NCBI GenBank assembly: GCA_033977485.1 | Contig: CM066983.1 | Span: 109,521,580 to 109,585,579, forward strand | DNA length: 64,000 bases | DNA from: Hydrangea macrophylla | Lineage: Eukaryota; Streptophyta; Magnoliopsida; Cornales; Hydrangeaceae | Reading direction: 5' to 3' | Shown here: piece after piece, positions 23,332 to 35,170 of the stretch | Numbering within the stretch: position 1 is the first letter of the stretch | How the letters are laid out: each line of letters starts with the position of its first letter | Notes under the pieces: generated by a model | Seen by the model: only the letters and a program-made list of their open reading frames with translations | Told to the model about the DNA's origin: nothing | Databases searched by the model: none | Made by a program: the position numbers and the translations under genes

Positions 23332-25827
23332 TGTAGACACCCCATTTTTGCCCAACCCAATCATTTCAAAAATAAAGTGCTCATTGACACTAGCCTGTCA
23401 TTTTTTGAATCATCTCAATCTGATCTCAAATGGAAAAGATATTGCCAATCAAAGCTATGGGGTCAAAAGGTCAACAATCTCGCATCCACCCGACCACACA
23501 TGATTTTTGCTCCTCAAAATTTTGAAAAAAACTTTCGGTGGATTTACCAAAAGTGAAAAACAAACAAAACAAAAAAAATCACCCAACACAATCACTCATT
23601 TTCTTTGTCTCCCACTCTCCTTTCTTTTTATTTCTTTATTCCTCCCCCTCTTCTCTTCTTTTCAATATATACACCACATTCCCATCTTCACAAAGGGAGG
23701 GAGAACTCCACTCCCTCATCTCCTCCCTCCAATCTCCTTTCTCCATCTTCATCCTCCTCATTACACCATTGAAGCATCAAACCGTCCATTTTGCTAAAGT
23801 TCACTGCTGTGATGATAATCAAGGTATCACCACGAATTCATTTTTGATTCAAATCAAATGAAACCAATTGGAGAGTGTTCTTAACTCAATGATATTGGTC
23901 TATGATTTTTTTCGGAATTTCAAAAAATCATATGACCCATTTTCAAAGCACAAACACACAAGGCATACAATCTGCAAAAAACGTCATAGCAGTGACACCA
24001 GATAACGTTCACTGTTTGGACTACTTCAAGATTTTTTCTTCACTCCATTTTTTTGTCCATTAACTATAGCCTCTTAACTACGTCTGTGATTTTTCTTGAT
24101 TTTTTTCAGATCCGTTTAATGTTTGTAAAAAATCGTCCAATTTCAGTCGACAGTGCAGTCCCTGATTCTGAGTAAGGGTGCTTCCAAATTCAATTTCTCC
24201 CAATTCACAAAAGATATTGTAAAACGGTTTTCTCCCATGGAAACTAGACTCATTTGTGAGTCTTCCATAAAAATTTCAAAAAATTAGAAGCACTGGAACC
24301 CCCCCGTTCCATTTTTGGGAGACTTCTCTCAAAGCTGTGAGAAAACTGCACTTTGACATGAATTTTTGTAAAACTTTTCTTTTATCTCTTTCATTTGGAG
24401 TTTGATCTTTTTCAAGTGAATAAAGTCCAATATATATAAAAAAAAAAAAAGCATAAAAAACAGAAAACAAAAAAAAAGAAATTTTATTTTTCTTTTTTAC
24501 CAAATATTCACGTTTATCAAGTTGTTCAATAACTTTGATAAATAGAAATTTGAGCATCTTTCTACTTCTACTAAAACCGAATATGCCTAATTTATCAAGT
24601 TGATCAATAACTTTGATAAAAGGAAATTCGAACATTTTTCTTCTGGGCACCGACCCTTACTTCCGGCATAAAAAATAAAAATACCAAAAAAAATCTATTT
24701 CCTTTCTTTTGGGCACCGACCCTTACTTCCGACATAAAAAATCAAAAATACAAAAAAAAAAACCTCTTTTCTTTGTTTTGGGCACCGACCCTTACTTCCG
24801 GCATAAAAAATAAAAATACCAAAAAAATCTCTTTCCTTTCTTTTGGGCACCGACCCTTACTTCCGGCATAAAAAATAAAAATACCAAAAAAAATCTATTT
24901 CCTTTCTTTTGGGCACCGACCCTTACTTCCGACATAAAAAATCAAAAATACAAAAAAAAAACCTCTTTTCTTTGTTTTGGGCACCGACCCTTACTTTTCG
25001 GCATAAAAATAAAAATACAAAAAAATCTCTCTTTTCTTTCTTTTGGGCACCGACCCTTACTTCCGGCACATAAAACAAAAAGTCAAAAAAAATCATAAAA
25101 ACAAAAATACAAAAAAAACTCATCGCACGGTCGATCTACACCAATTTTTTACTCAAAAACACTTTCTCACAACTCACTACTTTTTCAAAGGTTAAAGTCT
25201 AGGACTACACCGTACAGGTTAAAGTTCCTAGCCACACCGACATAACTCAAAACATTATTTCATACACTCACGGTCTAGATCGGCCAAACACTCACACACA
25301 TACACTGTCAGAACTACGTTTGGCCTGATTCCCGTCTTGGGATACGTAAGCAACTCTCAAAGAGTGCGGCCATACCTATCACTATTTCCCGTCTATTCAC
25401 TTTCTCAACAAAAAAAAAACTTCTTTTTTTTTTCAAAAGAAATGCCCCATTTTAATAAAAATCACAAAAATTGGCAACCATGCTTTGCATGGATGTTCGA
25501 GGGTGCCTAATACCTTCCCTCGACATAATCGAGTCCCCGAACCCATCTCAAAGATCTCTGGTTTCACATGGCTATTCAGAGTCACACTTTTAAAGGGCCC
25601 ACTTTCCTCAAAGCTGTTTTCAAAAGTCAAAGATGAATTATTTTAATTGTCTTTGCAGGGGTCCTAACACCTAAAATGTTAGGTGGCGACTCTGAACACT
25701 TCAAATTGGCCCTACCATACTCTTTTCATTACTCCCAATAAAAATCAAGTCGCAATTCACCCACTTTCAAAAGAAGCCGGGCCCACACACCGACGGCCTA
25801 GCCGCTGCCGAGAGCGCGGGCGCGACA
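23332..25827 (+). mobile_element. Solo LTR of a third family nested in the 5' LTR (2496 bp)
   Basis: It starts TGTAGACACCCC and ends GGGCGCGACA, with perfect duplications GTCAT at 23327-23331 and 25828-25832. Removing it restores the host LTR end GGGTCATGACA next to the primer site. It has no coding region. The lineage is uncertain; the GGTGGCGACTCTG block near its 3' end is reminiscent of Tat/Ogre-type LTRs, a weak inference. Orientation follows the TGTAGA start and is not independently proven. Confidence 0.9.
24640..25075. repeat. Seven-copy minisatellite, 63-70 bp unit
   Basis: The core GGGCACCGACCCTTACTTCC, followed by a GCATAAAA-type A-rich tail, recurs at about 24646, 24709, 24779, 24844, 24909, 24979 and 25045. 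Minus-strand open frames here are repeats of the same unit, not a gene. Confidence 0.92.
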
Positions 25828-25841
25828 GTCATGACATTTAA

Positions 25842-25853
25842 TGGTATCAGAAC
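25842..25853 (+). other. Primer binding site of family A element
   Basis: TGGTATCAGAAC lies five bases after the 5' LTR end. It differs from the initiator-Met tRNA complement by one base (GAAC for GAGC). Confidence 0.85.
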
Positions 25854-26026
25854 TAGAGGTAACAAAATTTTGGGAACGTTCGACGACGAGTTGAGTGTTG
25901 AGTGAATTGCCACATGTTCTAGAGTACATCCATATATTGTAGAGATGCTTGATGCATATGTATATTGTTGTACATACATAATTTTGGCTATTGTCATACA
26001 TGTATAGTATTTATGCATCAGTAATC

Positions 26027-27120
26027 ATGGGTGACCGAGAATTATTGCCGCATACCCGCCGTATGAATGAAATGGCAGAAATGAAGGGAAATATGAGGGA
26101 CGTGATACGGAATATAGCAGAACGATTGCCTCTATCGCCTTCATTCGAGCCAGTACCAATAGCTGTAGTCATGCACCTAAGAATAGAGGTATCAGATCTA
26201 TGTTAGAATAATTTACTAGAAAGAAGCCAACAGAATTTCATGGGACTTTTGATACGACGCTGACAGAGCATTGGGTTATGGATATGGAGAGGATATTCAG
26301 GACTATTCCAATGTCCAATACGCTAAATATAGAAAATGCAAGTGATGTGCTGAAGGGTGAAGCCTAGAATTAATGGGTAAATGTGTTGGACCAAGGGGCA
26401 CCGATAACTTGGGAGGGATTCAAGGCAGAGTTTAAATTCGATTCTTTCCGTGAGCCGCTCACAATGCAAAAAAGAGAGAGTTTGATAATCTTAAGCAAGG
26501 AGATATGACTGTAACTGAGTATACTTCCAAATATAACGCATTATTGAGATTCGGTAAGGGTTCAGTACCGGAGAAGGAGGATAGAGCAAGGAAGTTTGAA
26601 GAAGGGTTGAGGGAGAACATTCGTCTAAGAGTGGAATCGTATGAACACTCAACCGTCGGTGCAGTACAACAAATAGCACTTGTGGTGGAAAGTGGATGGG
26701 AAAGATTGAGGCAGAATCAACAAGGTAAGCAGGGTTATGAGGGTAGTGACTGACACCAGGGCGGATCTTTTAAGAGGCCGTTTTTCAAGAGGCTCTGGTT
26801 CTAGTTTGAGTGATTCCCCAAAGGGCACCCAGAAATATACCATTGTGTCCGCTTTGCAACCGACCACACACTAACCGATGTTTTTTGACTAACTTCCAAG
26901 GTAAGACTAGAGGGGGAAAAAGTACAGGTTCCGTATCATATCCACAACTCAAGTGTTTTGATTGTGGTCCATTGGGACATCGAGCAAAAGATTGTCCGAG
27001 GAAGCATCCTCAACAAGGAGAGAATTCTATGGCTTCCAGTGGTTCGAAGCCTCAGGAGTCAAGTAAGATGAGACCAAAGATAGAACAATGTGAGGGAAGA
27101 TTTTTTCAGATGAACCCTGG
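26027..27120 (+). pseudogene. Decayed gag of the family A gypsy element
   Basis: Gag-like sequence begins near an ATG at 26027 (MGDRELLPHTRRMNEM). It continues through stops and frame changes, with recognisable capsid text such as EYTSKYNALLRFG near 26517. A CCHC zinc knuckle, CFDCGPLGHRAKDC, is readable at about 26963-27000. The frame is broken at least three times between 26200 and 26810, so no intact capsid protein can be made. Confidence 0.85.
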
Positions 27121-30100
27121 AGACATGGCTACTACTGATACAATGGTCTCAGGTATGGTGCTTGTATGTTCACACTTAGCACGCATACTTGTTGACTCAG
27201 GATCTATGCATTCATTCGTATCGCAAAATTTTGTTGGACATTTGAATATTAAGTCCACGCCACTAGGATATGACTTATCCATTGTTGTGCTACTTAGTAA
27301 ACCAGTGGTAACATCTATGATTTATAAGAATTGTGAGATCAAACTAGGTGAGAAGTTGATGACCGTAGACCTTATACCGATTATTGTGAACCATTTCAAT
27401 GTAATATTAGGAATGGATTGGTTAGTTCTTAACCAAGCTACTATAGATTGTGAATGAAAAGAAGTTAATTTTTGATCACCGGTATATGGGAACTTTTGCT
27501 CAAGGGAATGGGGGTTACGCAGCCGCCATACTTGTTTTTGGCTATCCGAACGGGTAAGTGTTGAAAAAGGGATGTCCAAGATTTCTATGTTCAGTGATTG
27601 ATACTTTGGCGACCGAATTGAGAATAGAAGATATTTTGATAGTGCAAGAATATTCAGATGTATTCCCAAATGACTTACCAGATGTCCTTATAGAGAGAGA
27701 AATTGAATTCTCCATTGAGATAATGCCAGACACAAGACTCGTATTGAAAGCACCGTATAGAATGGCACCTGTAGAGTTGAAGGAATTAAAAATCCAACTA
27801 CAAGAACTTCTTGATAAAGGTTTCATTCGACCTAGCATATCGCCGTGGGGAGCTCCAGTGTTGTTTGTGAAGAAGAAAGACGGTTCAATGCATATGTGTG
27901 TTGATTACCGAGAGTTAAACAAGTTGACGATCAAGAATAAGTATCTATTGCCGAGAATTGACGATCTATTTGATCAATTTTGTGGGGGCACAAGTATTTT
28001 CAAAAATAGATTTGAGATCGGGTTGTCATCAGTTGAAAGTGAAAAGCGGAAGATGTAGAGAAAACATCTTTAAGAATGCGCTACAGACATTATGAGTTCT
28101 TAGTTATGCCTTTTGGCGTTACAAATGCACTAGTTGCGTTCATGGATCTTATGAACCGAGTCTTTAAGGACTACTTGGATGATTTTGTAATAGTGTTCAT
28201 CGACGATATTCTTGTTTACTCGCCGAGTGAGCTAGAGCATGAGAATCATTTAAGATTGATACTTCAGAGATTACGAGAGAAGCAATTGTCCGGTAAGTTG
28301 AAGAAATGTGAATTTTGGCTACCTAGCATTATTTTTCTTGGTCACGTGATTGACAAGAATGGAGTTTCAGTTGATCCTCACAAGGTGGAAGTCGTAACTA
28401 ATTGGCAGAGACCGACGTCCTTATCCGAGATTCAAAGTTTCTTGGGATTAGCAAGGTACTACCACCGATTCATTGAGAATTTTTCCAAGATATCATTGCC
28501 TATGACAAAATTGATGAGGAAGGGTATTACTTTTGAATGGAGTCAAGTTTGTGAAGATAGTTTTCAAGAGTTGAAGTCGCGGTTGACGAGAGCACCTATA
28601 TTGACTATACCATTTGGAACCGAGGGGTTTGTGATCTATAGTGATGCTTTGTATCAGGGGTTAGGATTTGTACTTATGCAAGGTGGTAAAGTAATTACTT
28701 ATGCTTCTAGACAGTTGAAGACACACGAAGTTAACTATTCGACTCATGATCTTGAATTGGTACAGTAATCTATGCTTTAAAGATTTGGTAACATTATTTG
28801 TATGGGGAAAAGTGTGAGATTTTCATGGACCACAAGAGTTTAAAATATATTTTCACTCAACGGGACTTGAATATGAGACAGAGAAGATGGTTGGAGTTAA
28901 TGAAGGATTATGATTTTTCGATTGAGTATCACCCGGGAAAGGCTAACGTAGTAGCCGATGCTTTAAGCTAGAAGACGATAGAGAATTTAGCTGACGAGCT
29001 AACTCAACAGAAGGAATTGGTAAAGGAGATGGAACGTCTAGAATTGAATGTGATCCCAGAGACTAATGGTGGCTTGATGATGGCAATCATAGCACACCCA
29101 GATATTATGGATGAGATTAAGAAGGGACAGTTTAACGATGTTTACCTGTGCAAAATGAGAGATGAGATACCTTTGGAAAAATGACCAGGGTTTACGATGG
29201 AACAAGGAGTATTAATGCTTGGGAATCAGTTATGTGTACCAAATGTAAAGGACCTTAAAAAATGACTTTTAGAGGAGGCTCATAGTATTAGATATTCAGT
29301 CCACCCGGGAAGTAACAAGATGTACCAAAATTTTCGGGAGAACTTTTGGGGAAAGGTATGAAGCGTGAAGTTGCCAAGTTTGTATCCGAATGTTCAGCAT
29401 GTCAAAAAGTCAAAGCAGAAAGACAAGAACTGCGGGGTTATTACAACCATTATCTGTGTTAGAGTGGAAATGGGATGAGATCACGATGAATTTTGTTTCG
29501 GGATTTCCACGTTCAACTAATAAGAACGATAAGATTTGGGTTATAGTGGACCGATTGATGAAATCAGCTCATTTTCTATTGATCAAGACGACTAAGCCGT
29601 CTAGACTGACAGAGTTGTATGTGAAAGAAATTATAAGACTACACAGGATTCCAGCAGTGATTATATCAGACATGATAGTAGTTTTACATTGAGGTTTTAG
29701 GAAAGTCTACAGAAGGCTATGGGTACGAAGTTGAGTTTCAATACCGCATTTCATCCTCAGACCGACGGAGAGTCAGAACGTATGATTTAGACATTAGAGG
29801 ATATGTTGAGACTTTGTGTTCCAGATTTGGGAGTGACTGGGAGAAACACTTACCGTTAATCGTTTGCTTATAATAACGGGTTTCAGTCGAGTATTAGAAT
29901 GGCACTGTATGAAGCTTTGTATGGTCGAAAGTGTTGTTCACCGGTTTGTTGGACCGAGGTTGGGTAAAGAAAGTTACTAGGACCTGAGTTAACACAGGTG
30001 ACCACTGAGAAGGTAAAGCTGATTCAGGAACCACTTAAGGTAGCTCAGAGTTGATATAAGAGCTATGCGGACTCTAAGCGACGACCTATAGTATTTGAAG

Positions 30101-30521
30101 TGAGAGACTTTGTGTACTTGAGAGTATCGCCTTCGAAAGACATTGTACGATCTGGAAAGAGGGGGAAGCTTAATCTGAGGTTTGTAGGACCATTTGAGAT
30201 CCTAAAGAGAGTAGGACCAGTGGCTTATCGATTAGCTCTTTCGTCAGAATTAGAGCATGTACACAATGTTTTCCATGTATCGATGTTTAGACGGTGTATG
30301 ACGGATACGAGTAAGACCATAGTACCAGAACCGTTGTAAATTCAGGAGACTTGACTTATGTGGAGCAACCGGTAGAGATCCTAGATCGAAAGGAACAAGT
30401 ATTGCAAACGAAAAAGATTCCAATGTTGAAAGTGTTATGGCGTAGTCATACAGTCGAGGAAGCTATGTGGTAGAACGAAGAGGAAATGAGGAACAAATAT
30501 CCCTATCTTTTTTACCGATGA
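27121..30521 (+). pseudogene. Decayed pol of the family A gypsy element
   Basis: Protease is visible with its active-site triad DSG (ILVDSGSMHSF, about 27190) and the tail ILGMDWL. A stop follows at 27455-27457. Reverse transcriptase spans about 27700-28400 with FIDDIL near 28200, broken by a frameshift near 28020-28070. RNase H ([10 protein letters not shown]) is near 28640 and ends in a stop. Integrase remnants include the HPG zinc-finger block near 29305, IWVIVDRL near 29545 and [11 protein letters not shown] near 29750. A GPY-type segment (RFVGPFEILKRVGPVAYRLAL) lies near 30180 and a chromodomain-like end (NEEEMRNKYPYLF) near 30475. Many stops show it is dead. Confidence 0.92.
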
Positions 30522-30550
30522 GGTATAAGTTTGGGGACAAACTTCCTTTT

Positions 30551-30562
30551 TGGAGGGGAGAG
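30551..30562 (+). other. Polypurine tract of family A element
   Basis: TGGAGGGGAGAG lies directly before the 3' LTR start at 30564. Confidence 0.8.
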
Positions 30563-30563
30563 T

Positions 30564-32613
30564 TGTCACACCCGTTCCAAAATTTTATAGTTTTAAAGTG
30601 CATAATTTGAGGTTTTGTGAAATTATTAATATTATTAATAATTTGAGCTGGAGTTGACTGTGAGTCAACGGTGAGGTGTCAGTGGATATACAGGAACTTG
30701 AAAGTTCATTTTGCATTGTCACGATTAAATGACATTTACGTGATTCAAATGTTGTTTGATATATATGGTATTCTTGTGAATAGTAAATTTACCTGTATAG
30801 AGTAAATTCTGGTAGTTTTGTTATCGCTGTAGAGTATTTTGAACACTGTGGTGGGAACATGAATGGCACGTTAAATAAAAAGGTAGGTGGTATAGAGATT
30901 CCACAGAATTTAGTTTTGGATCCTTATTTTGGACCCAAATGGAACTTAGCCGAAAACTTTTATAAATTTTAGTTTTCACTCGTGAAATAATAAAGTAGAC
31001 ATTTAAGACGTTTCGTGGGATAATTAGAAGTTTTGGAAACTCGTGGGGAGACGTAGACATAATTTACGAAAGTTGTGTCTATAAATAGAAAGGATGAGAT
31101 TTTCATTTCTCACAACTTTCTAAAAATATCCAAGGAGGAGAGAGAAAAATGAAATTTAGTTGCCATGGGCTTTGCGTCGCCCATCGATGACCGTTCGTCC
31201 GTCAGATTTTCTCCAGATTTTAGATTTGAACTCCTCGAGGTAAGATCTATGTTTTGATACTTCTTAGGCCATGTTTGGTTAATTTTTTTTAAAATCTTAT
31301 TTCTAGGAATTTGGAAAAAAACCCAGTAAAACTTGTAGGAATCGCATATAATCTGAAATCCGACGTTTATTTGATCCTCTAGTTGATCCTTCAAAGTTTA
31401 AGAGAGATCACATGAGGTATAAATTCTACATCTATGAAATATATGGAAATTTGATGTTTTGAATATCGACTTTGATATTTTGGATCCGGGCGAAATTCAT
31501 GTGTTAATTAGGCCCGTTAATTATGCACGTGAAACTGCGATAAAAGCATGTATAACTGTTTATGTGAGCATGTTATGTGTCTACTTGGGTTAAAGAAAAT
31601 TTTGGTGTAAATTCATCCAAGGGTAAGCTACTCGAACCTTGAAGATTGTGATATTGATTGTGGTGGTGTCTGGTATGGAGGAAGGGCCAACCAGTGTATT
31701 TCCATGGCATCGGTTTCATTTACCGGATGAATGCGTACCACTCACCCTAGAGACTATTTTTATGTATTTTAGATGCTTAAATCATGAATTGTCATATAAG
31801 CATACAATTAGAATTGTGCACTCAGCGTATAGATGAGCAGTGGAGATTTACTCCATTGCAGGTGGTAAGAAGCAAGGAAAAAAGAAGCGTGAGGAGTGAG
31901 GCCAAGGAATGCCGGGGAAACACTCTTGTTTATACTTTTGTTTTCTTTCTAACTTGTAATAAGAATTGGATTGATAATATGTTGTAATCAAATCTTCTTG
32001 GGGGTTGGATTAGTACTTATAATCCTTAGTAAATGCTTTTGTATATATGTGTTAAATCGTTATTTTAATCGTGTTGATGTTGGAAATTAGTTGGTAGAAC
32101 TTTGGTTTAAGGTTGCTGCAGATTGGGCTTTTCTGCTATGAATCAGCCGACTGATCCCTGGTTCAGTCGACTAGACCCTTGTGTTCCAGTAAGGATCCCT
32201 TCAGTTTTGAAAGGCTTTAGTCGACTGGAGGATGATTTCAGTCGACTGGTTTCTACACGAAAAGAGGACATTCTGCATGCATGGTGTCCAGTCGACTAGA
32301 CAAGACACCAGTCAACTGAGAAATTGAGGCGCTAGTCGACCAAGTCCCCGATACAGTCCACTGGACAGGGCTGTTGAACTTTTTATACTTTCTGCTCTAG
32401 GTCTCTAGTCGACTGGACCCCCGATGTCGACTGGACCCCTGTTTTCAAAACTGAATTCTTTTGGAACTTTTCTAATTGGGCAAAACTTTTTGTAACTCTG
32501 ATTTTTAATGGATTTTATTTATTCTCTGCTATTTTGCTTTAATGGAGTTGGGGCGTGCCTTGGTGGTGTGCCACGTGTCCTATTTCCGCGCGATAGCGGG
32601 ATGGGTCATGACA
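30564..32613 (+). repeat. 3' LTR of family A element (2050 bp)
   Basis: Starts TGTCACACCCG and ends GGGTCATGACA, followed by the TAAGA duplication. It has TATAAATAG at 31080-31088 and a CAGTCGACTG-motif array at 32140-32435. It is uninterrupted and serves as the reference for recognising the two insertions in the 5' LTR. Confidence 0.92.
32140..32435. repeat. CAGTCGACTG palindrome array in the 3' LTR
   Basis: The counterpart of the 22850-23165 array, with the same order of motifs and several point changes within the palindromes (for example TAGTCGACTG, CAGTCGACTA). Confidence 0.85.
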
Positions 32614-32729
32614 TAAGAACTCTTATAATTATGTTTTGAATCGTTGTAATATAGTTGTGTTATGTTGGAATTAGTTTAGAGAACTATGGTTTTTGTTTTG
32701 CTGCAGTTTGTGCTAAATTGAGGGAGATC

Positions 32730-33005
32730 AGTCGACTAGGTCGGACCCCTGTTTTACAGGAATATCTCTTCAGTTTCAAAGGATTTAGTCGAGTGAAAGA
32801 TGTGTATCATTCGACTGGTTCTGCACGAAAACATGGCATTCTGCTAGAGCTAGTTCAGTCGACCGGACAAGTGTCAGTCAACTGAGTTGTTGAGGCCCCA
32901 GTCGACTGAGTCCCCGACACAGTCAACTGGACGAGACCGTTGGACTTCAATACCTTATGTATTGGATCTCGAATCGACTGGGGAACCGCCACAGTCGACT
33001 GGACC
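32730..33005. repeat. CAGTCGACTG palindrome array in the old solo LTR
   Basis: A more diverged set of the same motif within 32619-33182, with forms such as CAGTCGACTA, CAGTCGACCG and CAGTCGACTG. Spacing matches the younger copies. Confidence 0.8.
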
Positions 33006-33695
33006 TCTGTTTTCTAAATGAATTCTTTTTGGAAGTGTTTCAATTGAGCAAAACTTTATATAACTCCGATTTTAATGGATTTTACTTGTGTTTTTCGTTG
33101 CTATTTACTTTAATGGAATTGGATAAGCCTTGGTGGCGTGCCATGTGTACTATTTTCGCGCGTAGTAGAATGGGTCATGACAAAAACACACAAACGATTG
33201 ACTATAAAGTATAACCCACATCACAATACCTCAAAATTTGTTGAAAAGCCGTAATTTCTTGAAGATGAAAAGTCAATAAAACCATTACGAAAAAACTAAA
33301 TTTCAAAGGTTCATTCATAGAGTAGTTTGTAGAGAGATAAAACTAGTTTGGGAAAAAAAAAATGAAGACCTACAATAGAGTAAAAATTCTAAAGTATCCT
33401 TGTTGTAGTCAGCCCATTTTTTCTTTTGTTTTTTTAGCTGAAGAGTGGGCTGGGCTTCTAAATTATAGAACACATATGTACAAATACTATAGAATTACAA
33501 GTATGTATATTCCTTATATCGGGCTCAGGCTTATAATAAATACGAGCCCGAGCTCGGCCCGAAAATCAAATTGGGCTTGAAAGTTGGTCCAAGCTTGGCT
33601 CGGTCCGTTCCTAAATAAAGCTCGGCCCTAAATTTGGCGGGCCGAACAAATGGGTTTCAGGTTTGTCCGGCCCAATTGACAGTCCTAGGTATAAG

Positions 33696-34270
33696 GTGTA
33701 TATATATATATATATATATGTCATGGTATTTTAGCAAATAAAGGGTAAGTCTTAGGGTATATTATTATATTTGACACTTTAATCGGGGCAGAACAAGTTT
33801 TAATCAGAGTATTTTCAATTACCACTTCTGCCTCAACTCTTATAGGGTTTTCATTTCCACTTATCAAATCCGCTCATACTCCTATGATACCTCCTCCAAA
33901 CCCGTTCCATTAGGGGCGGGGCGGAGCGGAGTTCCGGTGAATCAGAGATTTTTGCCACCCCTACATGCTCCTGAACAATAATTTATTAGCAAATTTACCC
34001 AACTATCGGTTTTCAGCAATCTGCTCCTCGTATCTTGAGCTTGCGACTTCAACCAAAACAATAAATAAATTGGTAGAAATCGCAAGTTCAAAATGAACTT
34101 TATTAAATTGATGATATTGAAAATAAGTTGAAAATATGGTGGGTTTGAAAAATATGACCACCAATGGATAAATGAGGTTAAAATGCAGTAATATGCTGTA
34201 GATATTTGTGTGTTCCACACTTGCATTGTGTGTCGGAGTATAAGCGTGCCAACTCTACTCACGTGCCGCA
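33696..34270. other. Region upstream of the LOG gene
   Basis: Contains the right end of the outer hAT remnant, a (TA)n run and AT-rich sequence. Bases 33980-34030 resemble 16160-16215 on the far side of the nest. No separate gene is visible. Confidence 0.5.
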
Positions 34271-34274
34271 ACGT

Positions 34275-34282
34275 TATAAATA
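34275..34282 (+). promoter_or_regulatory. Candidate TATA box of LOG
   Basis: TATAAATA lies about 250 bp before the LOG start codon, followed by a roughly 215-base leader. It is the best core promoter candidate by position. The transcription start would be near 34305-34315 if it is used. Confidence 0.5.
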
Positions 34283-34489
34283 CACGCATGGTGAGGACGC
34301 ATTTGAGAGTGGACATTGGTCAAGCGAAGTTCTGTGACTGGTATACGTATTTGTGTATTTTGTATATGTAAGTTATATTTGGCAAGTGTATATACAGAGG
34401 AGAAGGGAGGCAGATTCTTCATTCGCCTTAGCCCTTTTTTTTTAATTATTTCCTTTCTGATTTGTAAGCATATAGAGATAGAGACAAAC

Positions 34490-34497
<8 letters not shown>

Positions 34498-34523
<26 letters not shown>
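34498..34523 (+). repeat. (GA)n microsatellite in the LOG 5' leader
   Basis: About 13 GA units end three bases before the first ATG of LOG (34526). GAGA tracts in plant leaders can bind BBR/BPC proteins; that role is inference here. Confidence 0.85.
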
Positions 34524-34525
34524 GA

Positions 34526-34671
34526 ATGGAAAGAGAGTGTGAAATGAAGCAATCAAAGTTCAAGAGGATTTGTGTATTCTGTGGGAGTAGCCAAGGCAAG
34601 AAGAGTAGCTATCAGGACTCTGCCATTGAGCTTGCTGAGGAATTGGTATTGCTTCCGTTTTAACATTAAGC

Positions 34672-34707
<36 letters not shown>

Positions 34708-35122
34708 TCTTTTATTCTCTTCTGCTCTGTTTGGATGTGTTCTCTATTTGAGTTTAATGTTTCATTTTGGGTCCTTTTTTTGTTGTTTCTTTCGCATTGG
34801 TTCTTGGGAATGTGTATTTGCCACATGGGTTTTGTTAGGGACATGTTTGTTAATATGTTCTATGCAAAATTTGGGGTTGGTTTAGTCTGAATCAATTGAA
34901 GCTTCTTAAACTTCATTTTAATCTTTTTGCAAGTTGATTCATGGGTTTTTTCATTGATTAAGGACTTAGAATTGATGACTTCGAATGGGACATTCTTTTT
35001 GGTTTTTCCTTAGAGATTGTCATCCAAATGTGCCGTATTTCAGTGGTTTTTTTTTTTTTTTTTTGGTGGAAGTATTTCAATGGTTCAGGCATTGAATGGG
35101 TTTAGCTCTATTAGTAACAGGG

Positions 35123-35170
<48 letters not shown>

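Larger units (their letters stand above)
18392..32613 (+). mobile_element. Full-length but decayed Ty3/gypsy element of family A
   Basis: The 5' LTR runs 18392-25836 and is interrupted by two solo LTRs. The inside is 25837-30563 and the 3' LTR 30564-32613. Perfect duplications TAAGA lie at 18387-18391 and 32614-32618. After removing the insertions the 5' LTR is about 2.09 kb against 2.05 kb for the 3' LTR. It carries an initiator-tRNA type primer site, a gag/pol region with many stops and shifts, and a purine tract. The element sits inside an older LTR of its own family. Confidence 0.92.
16884..33182 (+). mobile_element. Old solo LTR of family A, split by a later insertion
   Basis: The left part 16884-18391 starts TGCCACACTCG (decayed from TGTCACACCCG). 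The right part 32619-33182 ends GGGTCATGACA. Perfect five-base duplications AAAAC flank it at 16879-16883 and 33183-33187. The two parts add up to about 2072 bp, the same as the other family A LTRs. The right part holds its own set of CAGTCGACTG-type motifs (32730-33005). Confidence 0.85.
16541..33687. mobile_element. hAT element split by the LTR nest
   Basis: Terminal repeats are TAGGCCTGTCAATCGGGC at 16541 and the inverse of GCCCAATTGACAGTCCTA ending at 33687. A perfect eight-base duplication GGTATAAG lies outside them (16533-16540 and 33688-33695), which is the hAT signature. Without the nested LTR sequence it is about 840 bp and has no transposase, so it is non-autonomous. Its halves are 16541-16883 and 33188-33687. 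Confidence 0.85.
16218..33963. mobile_element. Probable outermost hAT remnant enclosing the nest
   Basis: TAGAGATGGCAAC at 16218 is matched by the inverse of TTTTGCCACCCCTA ending at 33963. Both ends lead into GC-rich CGGGGCGG-type sequence typical of a common plant hAT MITE class. The flanking eight-mers TCAGCTCC and CATGCTCC match at only five positions, so the target duplication is weak. The assignment rests mainly on the inverted ends. Confidence 0.5.

Noticed and set aside
24923..25123. Minus-strand ORF with RVGAQNKEKR repeats
   Set aside because: Translation of the 63-70 bp minisatellite.
32614..33182. Tandem duplication of the 3' LTR end
   Set aside because: The TAAGA and AAAAC duplications show that it is the remaining part of an older solo LTR into which the gypsy element inserted.
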